Under the pieces are notes generated by a model. It saw only the letters and a program-made list of their open reading frames with translations, did no database searches and was not told the origin of the DNA. DNA of 23,065 nt. Source: Amphimedon queenslandica. Lineage: Eukaryota; Porifera; Demospongiae; Haplosclerida; Niphatidae. Both the position numbers and the translations under genes were made by a program. This document shows positions 17,665 through 23,065 of this stretch, in pieces; positions within the stretch are counted from its first letter, which is position 1, and each line of letters opens with the position of its first letter. The stretch lies in NCBI RefSeq assembly GCF_000090795.2, contig NW_003546761.1:16539-39603 (forward strand), written 5' to 3'.

Positions 17665-19861
17665 TAATTAATTAATCAACACATACCTACTGCTCTGTGT
17701 GTGGGGTGGTCCTGCAACTAAAATATTAATTAATAAAGTTAATAAAATATTTATTTATTTACTTCGCTGGAATCTTCTCCTGATCCTTCACAATCCTCAG
17801 CCTTATAAGGAAATAAAATTAAGTACGATTAACCATTAAATTATGCAGGAAATAATTTTAAAAATAAATTAATTTGAAGATTTATATTTGATTGATTTGG
17901 CTGTGAATTTTATTACTAAAATATCCTCCAATTACCTGATTAATTAAGAATTCATTATTAATAAACTGAGGGGAGCCACTTTTACCATCACTGACGACAT
18001 CATCACTATTATTAGTAACACTGTTACTATTAATAGTAACACTGATACTATTATTAGTAACATCCTCAATACTATTTTCAATGATGTCACAGCTATTATT
18101 AGTACCATAATGGCCACACCCCTCATTATCGGCAGGTGATTTCAGGAACCTCCCTCTCTTGCATTCCGGCATGTCTAGGATATTCGGCTCAGCATCTATG
18201 GGGGCGCGGTTTCTCCTGACCACGCCCATATTGGTATGAGAGAACTTCTCAATGACAAACTTCCATCTTTCCTTTTGCTGCTTTTTATCAATGTCCTGCC
18301 AATGTAAAAAAATGGAGAGTTGTCTACCTTTCATTTTTAATGAAATTTGGCCAAAATCCCTGTACAAGGACTTTTTTCTGATTTTGGAGCAACTTAAAAA
18401 ATTCATACAAAATCCAATTTTAATCAGAATCAGTTTAAACTTCCTACGCAACATAAAAACATGTATATACATCAGAAAATGTAATAAAAATTGAGATTTC
18501 TCTAATTTTTAATTTTGGAAAAATTTGGCTCAAGATTTTGGCCCAATTTCAAAAAAAATTTATTATTATTATTATTATTATACTAACCTGCGATACCAGA
18601 GGTACTAAACAGCGTCTCCACATTCGAGAGCGACAAGGTACAATATTAGGAGGGAGGGCAGGGCAGGAGTGATGGATATACTGGCCAGGAGGATAGAGTG
18701 ACTTGCAGCCATGACACAAGAGGCATGGAGCATTGGCCTTAGTGTAGAGGTTGATGAAGAAGGTTCCGTAAGCAACAGCAAGACATCGGTGGAACACATC
18801 AAACGTGTTCTGCAACTCAACTAAAGAAAGAGGAGGTATTTAATAATAATAGCTGGTAATTTCAGAGGTCTGGAACAAATTTGGTAAAATATTATTGATT
18901 GGCTGGTTTTAATTTGACAAATTCTACCATTAAAATGATGGTATGAAATTGTGGCCAGGTTTTATTTTAACAAAATAGCCAAAATCACTAAAAAGTTCCT
19001 CTTCTAAATTACCAGCCTACTGTACTGCATAGTGGGAAATTTGAGAAGGAATATAATTTGGTTAATTGCTAAATTTTGGCGATTGGTGAATTAGTGGCCA
19101 AGTGCCATTGAGCATGCGCATAATGGCTCAAAATGGTGGATTTAATTTTGGCAAATGGCTATTGAAACACCAAATTTGTCAAATTTAATTCCCTCCATAA
19201 TTCCCCCGCTATACAGTATAATAATAATAATAACAATACAAAGGTGTGTAAATGTGCAGTAGCTTACAAGGAAGTGATTGCTTGTCGTTATCATGGGACA
19301 CCATCAGAGACAGGACCTGCTGGCCCATAGCCTGAGCCTGGGATGGGGTACATCTCTCCTTAGGACCGACTGGACACAACTGAACCGCCAAAGAAACACC
19401 AGGTCCAATACTGGTAGTAACAGGAGGGGCGGGGCTATTGATAGGAGGGGCGGGGCTACTGGTTGCTCCCTTTATAAAGGACTGGTTTGATGAGGTGGGA
19501 GTGGGTTCATTCCCTCCCAATAGTAACGGAGGATTAGTGGGTGTGGCCTCATTAAATAAATGAACAGGACCAGCTAATGAGGTATTGATTGAGGGGGCGT
19601 GGTCACTGGAGGGGGAGGGGCTAACGACCAGTGGTTTGTAATAAGGAGAGAGAGAATGAGAAGTTAATTCATCAGTTTTAGACACTTCTAATAATTGAAC
19701 ATTAATTAATAATAATAATTACAGTACAGTATAGTGCTTCATTTTTGGAGCAAAAGTTTCACAGGTACTCAATGTCAGTGTCGTCCATTTAACGGAAATT
19801 GAATATTAAGCAAAAAATGGTAATGTGCAAGAATCACTCCTCAAAAATAAAGCACTATACA

Positions 19862-19923
<62 letters not shown>

Positions 19924-20111
19924 CTGGAACTTGACTACAGATGCTCACGTGATGTTGGTAGACACACAATGTTGTGCTTGGAGAGCTGATTCCCTTCATC
20001 ACTGATACCTACCAATAGACAGCATACACTACCAGTATCAGTACCAGTAACAATACACTAACCAGAGCCACTGGAGACTGGGTACTGATGAATATCTTTA
20101 ATATCAGCCAT
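16716..20111 (-). CDS. SKI/SnoN-family transcription co-regulator
   Basis: Eight exons in reading order: 20111-20063, 19687-19268, 18820-18588, 18295-17936, 17801-17763, 17717-17687, 17610-17500 and 16918-16716. They total 1446 bases, or 481 residues. It starts MADIKDIHQYPVSSGSG and has a long Pro/Ser/Thr-rich stretch (17-130). Residues about 158-255 match the c-SKI SMAD4-binding (SAND-like) domain: FELQNTFDVFHRCL, NAPCLLCHGCKSLYPPGQYI, HHSC, then W..CL-LVSQD and KERWKFVIEKF. Compare SKI [21 protein letters not shown] and LSQDYTGKEEQ. The two CxxC-type cysteines are kept; the TCHWGFD loop is degenerate (CRSRMW). Exons 7-8 form a C-terminal coiled coil with heptad leucines and an Ala/Arg/Glu-rich helix, as in SKI/SnoN. 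The usual N-terminal Dachshund-homology domain is not evident. Family role: repression of SMAD targets in TGF-beta signalling. Exon 6 has an alternative donor four bases upstream that breaks the frame. Confidence 0.75.
16995..17435 (-). repeat. Dispersed intron repeat, copy 3 (over two tandem units)
   Basis: In SKI-like intron 16919-17499. Units repeat with a period of about 175 bp: CATGGGCTATAG at 17141 and 17316; CTTAAAATGGCCGTAACTT three times. Orientation is minus, antisense to copies 1 and 2. Confidence 0.85.
17612..17662. repeat. (AAT)n microsatellite in SKI-like intron
   Basis: About 16 AAT units, nearly filling the 76-bp intron between exons 6 and 7. Confidence 0.9.
18300..18545 (-). 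repeat. Dispersed intron repeat, longer variant
   Basis: Fills SKI-like intron 18296-18587. Shares AAAAAATGGAGA, GATTTTGGAGCAACTTAAAA and the core ATCAGAAAATGTAATAAAAA with other copies. It includes CCCTGTACAAGGACTT, also seen as TACAGGGACTT near 7882. Confidence 0.75.
18821..19267 (-). other. SKI-like intron with degenerate AATTTGGC-type repeats
   Basis: 447 bp. It contains a perfect 11-bp inverted repeat GCTGGTAATTT (18852-18862) and AAATTACCAGC (19006-19016), and several related AAATTTGG/TTTGGC blocks (AATTTGACAAATT, AATTTTGGCAAATGG, CCAAATTTGTCAAATTT). These look like remnants of small nested non-autonomous elements. A short AAT run lies near 19220. Confidence 0.55.
19863..19921. repeat. 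(AAT)n microsatellite in SKI-like intron 1
   Basis: About 19 uninterrupted AAT units inside intron 19688-20062. The rest of this intron shows no coding or structured signal. Confidence 0.95.
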
Positions 20112-20383
20112 CACCTTCAACTACTGACCACTGGAAGGAGAGGGTACTGGAGTCTAATGGAGTAATGGAGGAGAGTGGAGGAGGTGAGGGAGAGAAGTGA
20201 CTGTGTGGTTAAACTGTGACGTCATTATCTACAAACACACACCACACACACTCACTACATACTACACTAACTACACCAGCACTAGTACATGTACATGTAC
20301 AGCCACACCTTCAGTGAGGCTCCACCCACTCATTAATAATTGGGTGGGGTGTGGTTTGGTTGCCTAGGAAACTGCCAAACAAG
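20112..20383. promoter_or_regulatory. Divergent promoter between SKI-like and AKAP14-like genes
   Basis: 272 bp between start codons. It has ACACACAC-rich and CACCC-like boxes (GCTCCACCCACTC near 20321, GGGTGGGGTGTGG near 20342), an ACATGTACATGTAC palindrome near 20288, and an X-box at 20359-20372. Confidence 0.6.
20359..20372. promoter_or_regulatory. X-box (RFX site) just before the AKAP14-like start
   Basis: GTTGCCTAGGAAAC fits GTTRCY-nn-RGYAAC with one mismatch (A for Y in the right half). It ends 11 bases before the ATG at 20384, exactly as at the CXorf58-like gene. Confidence 0.65.
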
Positions 20384-20774
20384 ATGGCGACCAGTTCTGC
20401 TCCTGATTATGAAGGTGAGGTTAGGGAGCTGGTCCAGTCCCTCATCGCTGGTTGTATTCAAGAGATATCCAGTGAAGTACCTTTAGAGACCATTAGTATA
20501 CCAACAGGGCCGGAGATAAACCCAGAGGAGTGTATGGAGACCATTGAAGAACTCATTAAAGTAAAAACTGGAGAATTCATTACATTTTATCATGTATATA
20601 AATGTACTTATGCTGTGTGTTAACATTTCAGTAAAATTTAGATTCTTTATAAATTTTTAAAGTTACCCAACAGTTTGGCCAAAGTCCCCGTACTTTTATC
20701 ATAATGTTAAATTTTGTCAAAATTAAAAGGAGAGAATTCTACATTTACGTAATGCATTTATCATATCATTGTTA

Positions 20775-20814
<40 letters not shown>

Positions 20815-21816
20815 CATTATTATTATTATTATTATTATTATTGATAGAGTTGGGATCTTGACGGTAGTTGGTTGCACCACACCTCATACACTGGAGTTAG
20901 GTCGGTTGGAGGTAGAGCCATCCACTCCTTCAGCGTGATGTTCAGTCAGCCATCAAGAAGGAAACCAGCTCCTAGAGCTACAGCTTCAGTGTTCTTCTTC
21001 TTCATTGTAGAGGGAGAGGGGACAGAGACTAGTACTACAGTGTTTTATGTGGTGGAGAGTCAGCGAGTCGTGTTAAGGTACAATATGAGAACAGAATTAT
21101 ATACATCATCACCATAGACCATAATAGTAACCTCTGTGTGTGTGTCTGGAGGTGAGTATCAGTAATGTAATACCTGAGTCCCTTGATATCTGCCCTCAGC
21201 TTCACCTCAAGCAGATATCTCAGTCCTAAGGTATTACATTACTTATACCGTATTTCCTCGTGGAAACGCCTAGGCGTTTATTTCTTATAGAGACCTGTTT
21301 GCTAGGCGTTTAAATGAAGTAGGCGTTTATACGAGGTGGGCGTTTATAACCCAAAAATAATCCTTACCACCATGTTTCAATAGACACAACGCGTAGTTTA
21401 AAACTGACATCAAAACTTCTGAGTTTCTTTAGCCTTCTCAGCTGCAGCTGCCATTGTAGAATGTAAACTACTAAACTACGTAAGGTACACGTACCACGTG
21501 GATGGGGCAGGTGGGTGTGGTATAGGCTTTTAATCAAGAATGGGCGTCTAAACAAGCATGGGCGTTTATTGTCAAAGTTATGTGCTGTCTCTAGGCGTTT
21601 ATACAGGCATGGGCGTTTATAGGGAGTAGGCGTTTCCACGAGGAAATACGGTACACACACACCTCCAGACAGGCTGGACTACATGTACATGTATTATTAT
21701 TATTATTATTATTATTTTCTTAACTCAATAGACCTTCTACTCCGTTTCGTGAGGTTTGGCTACGTAAAATCATCAGTAGCAAACTAGAAATAAACTCACG
21801 AATAACACTCAAATAA
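20384..21816 (+). CDS. AKAP14-like (AKAP28) PKA-anchoring protein
   Basis: Three exons: 20384-20560, 20848-21077 and 21732-21816. They total 492 bases, or 163 residues. Residues 12-32 form a predicted amphipathic helix with hydrophobics V13, L16, V17, L20, I21, I25, I28 and V32, spaced as in PKA RII-binding helices. The rest follows the AKAP28 domain from memory of the family: ECMETIEELIKSWDLDGSWL, HSFSVMFSQPSRRKPAPRAT, ASVFFFIVEG, FYVVESQRVVLRP, then FREVWLRKIISSKLEI. The last block, encoded by exon 3, matches the family's FREKWL-type end and proves that exon 2 splices over the 654-bp intron holding a foldback element. Human AKAP14 anchors PKA in ciliary axonemes; the same role is inferred here. 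The stop codon lies inside AATAAA (21812-21817). Confidence 0.8.
20561..20847 (+). repeat. AKAP14-like intron 1: core repeat fragment plus (ATT)n
   Basis: The left part (about 20565-20745) is a diverged copy of the dispersed intron repeat (TTACATTTTATCATGTATAT, then TGTACTTATGCTGTGTG). The right part (about 20770-20842) is an (ATT)n microsatellite interrupted by CAT, reaching to the acceptor. Confidence 0.8.
21246..21653. mobile_element. Foldback MITE-like element with GGCGTTTA arrays
   Basis: A perfect 25-bp terminal inverted repeat (21246-21270, TACCGTATTTCCTCGTGGAA onward; 21629-21653). Both ends include a TA that could be a TA target duplication, as for Tc1/mariner-type elements. The interior carries about nine same-direction copies of (T/G)GGCGTTTA in two clusters (21271-21350 and 21541-21635) around an unrelated centre. 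No transposase frame. Inserted in AKAP14-like intron 2. Confidence 0.75.
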
Positions 21817-22267
<451 letters not shown>

Positions 22268-22471
22268 TCATGATATTCTTGATAGTCCCGTTGTCAGGTA
22301 CATCTTTGATTCATTGTTGGTGTAGATGGGGGCCATCTTATAGTGCTCTATCAGCTCGTCCATTGAATCAAACTTCCTCTGTCCTATCCCTAACCGCCCG
22401 TCAGGAAGTAGCTTAATGTTAAAGTGCTTAGTTCGATCGGGGGCCTTCATCGATATGGAATAATCTCCGGG
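22268..22471 (-). CDS. NCK: NCK-type SH2/SH3 adaptor, last exon (partial)
   Basis: The exon encodes the last 67 residues, starting PGDYSISMKA (the acceptor AG is at 22473-22472) and ending GLSRIS with stop TGA (22270-22268). It matches the C-terminal half of the NCK1/NCK2 SH2 domain: KHFNIKLLPDGRLGIGQRKF then DELIEHYKMAPIYT and a final strand KMYLTTGLS (human GQRKFSTMEELVEHYKKAPI and KLYLVKHLS). The SH3 domains and the first half of SH2, with the FLVRDS arginine, must lie beyond the right edge. Family role: links phosphotyrosine receptors to actin assembly through WASP and PAK. Confidence 0.9.
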   Translation of the reverse strand, partial: PGDYSISMKAPDRTKHFNIKLLPDGRLGIGQRKFDSMDELIEHYKMAPIYTNNESKMYLTTGLSRIS

Positions 22472-23065
22472 CTTTAATTAGAAAAAAAAGAAGAGTATAA
22501 AATACATAGTCCAGCAGGTGTCATTATTATTACTGGGCTTTAATTAGAAAAGTAATGTTTAGTAAATGAATGTGTGAGCGCTCGTGCATATCAATAACAG
22601 GCTGTTTATAATTAATAATTAATCAATAATTTAAAATACATTATCAAGGGAGAATGGCACGTGTATATGTATTATGAACTAGTAACACTGGGCCTAGAGA
22701 TTAATGTGAGGAATGATTCCATTATAATACATTCAATTATGATAAAAGGAATCAGCTGAGACCATTCATTAAAAGACATTTAAATGAAAAATTCATTTTA
22801 ATGAAACCAGCAAAAGTATAGAGTGTCTATCAGTAGTGATAGGCTATGTTTAACGGCCATGTTTATTATTGGATGGTCTAATTATAGATATCAATAACTT
22901 TGTGTTTACCACAAAAACATCAACAACTACCCACCAACAATACAACAAGGTTCAATGATGAGGAATCACCATTACAATAAGCTTCATTAAGTATAACCAT
23001 TACTTTATTAATCTTGTAAATAACATTGATAATTGTAACCACACCCCCTCACCCCAGGCCCCGCC
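22472..23065 (-). other. Probable NCK intron
   Basis: 594 bp with no coding block found on either strand. Two features are seen. A 17-bp direct repeat GGGCTTTAATTAGAAAA (22469-22485 and 22535-22551) duplicates the acceptor context. A short inverted repeat TCATTAAAA...TTTTAATGA lies near 22767-22803. Confidence 0.55.

Noticed and set aside
21163..21229. Possible last exon of the AKAP14-like gene (SNVIPESLDICPQ...)
   Set aside because: It fits in phase, but the family-matching end (FREVWLRKI) is at 21732-21816, also in phase. It could be an alternative exon but has no homology support.

Overview
The window reads as animal nuclear DNA from a very compact, AT-rich genome. Introns are often only 43-60 bp with ordinary GT-AG ends, intergenic gaps are mostly 25-275 bp, and (ATT)n/(AAT)n microsatellites sit in many introns and gaps. 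The proteins are recognisable orthologues of human genes but diverged. This best fits a demosponge of the Amphimedon type; that is an inference from style and content, not a database match. No bacterial, viral or autonomous transposon gene was seen.

Layout: (1) 1-546, +, 3' end of a Costars-domain gene. (2) 573-2842, -, UBE2G2-type ubiquitin-conjugating enzyme. (3) 2967-4482, +, NSMCE4/Nse4 of the SMC5/6 complex. (4) 4607-5419, -, intronless RCE1-type CAAX protease. (5) 5521-6928, +, CXorf58-family protein. (6) 7093-11204, -, TM9SF2-type nonaspanin with 12 coding exons. (7) 11383-12954, +, UBAC2. (8) 13383-16499, +, type I receptor with an IL-17-receptor-like (SEFIR) tail. (9) 16716-20111, -, SKI/SnoN-family regulator. 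(10) 20384-21816, +, AKAP14-like anchoring protein. (11) 22268-22471, -, last exon of an NCK-type SH2/SH3 adaptor whose other exons lie beyond the right edge.

All gene models were built by hand from splice signals, phase and protein similarity. Exon lengths sum to whole codons in every gene, with one exception at a UBAC2 boundary that lacks a GT donor. Strands alternate almost perfectly (+ - + - + - + + - + -), giving four divergent promoters and five convergent 3' ends.

The most interesting signals are these. RFX/X-box-type sites lie the same 11 bases before the start codons of the two genes whose human relatives are linked to cilia or testis (CXorf58-like and AKAP14-like). A SEFIR-like receptor occurs in an early-branching animal. 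A SKI-family protein appears to lack the Dachshund-homology domain. One dispersed intron repeat has about 11 copies of a common core spread over five genes. Two foldback (MITE-like) elements lie in introns.
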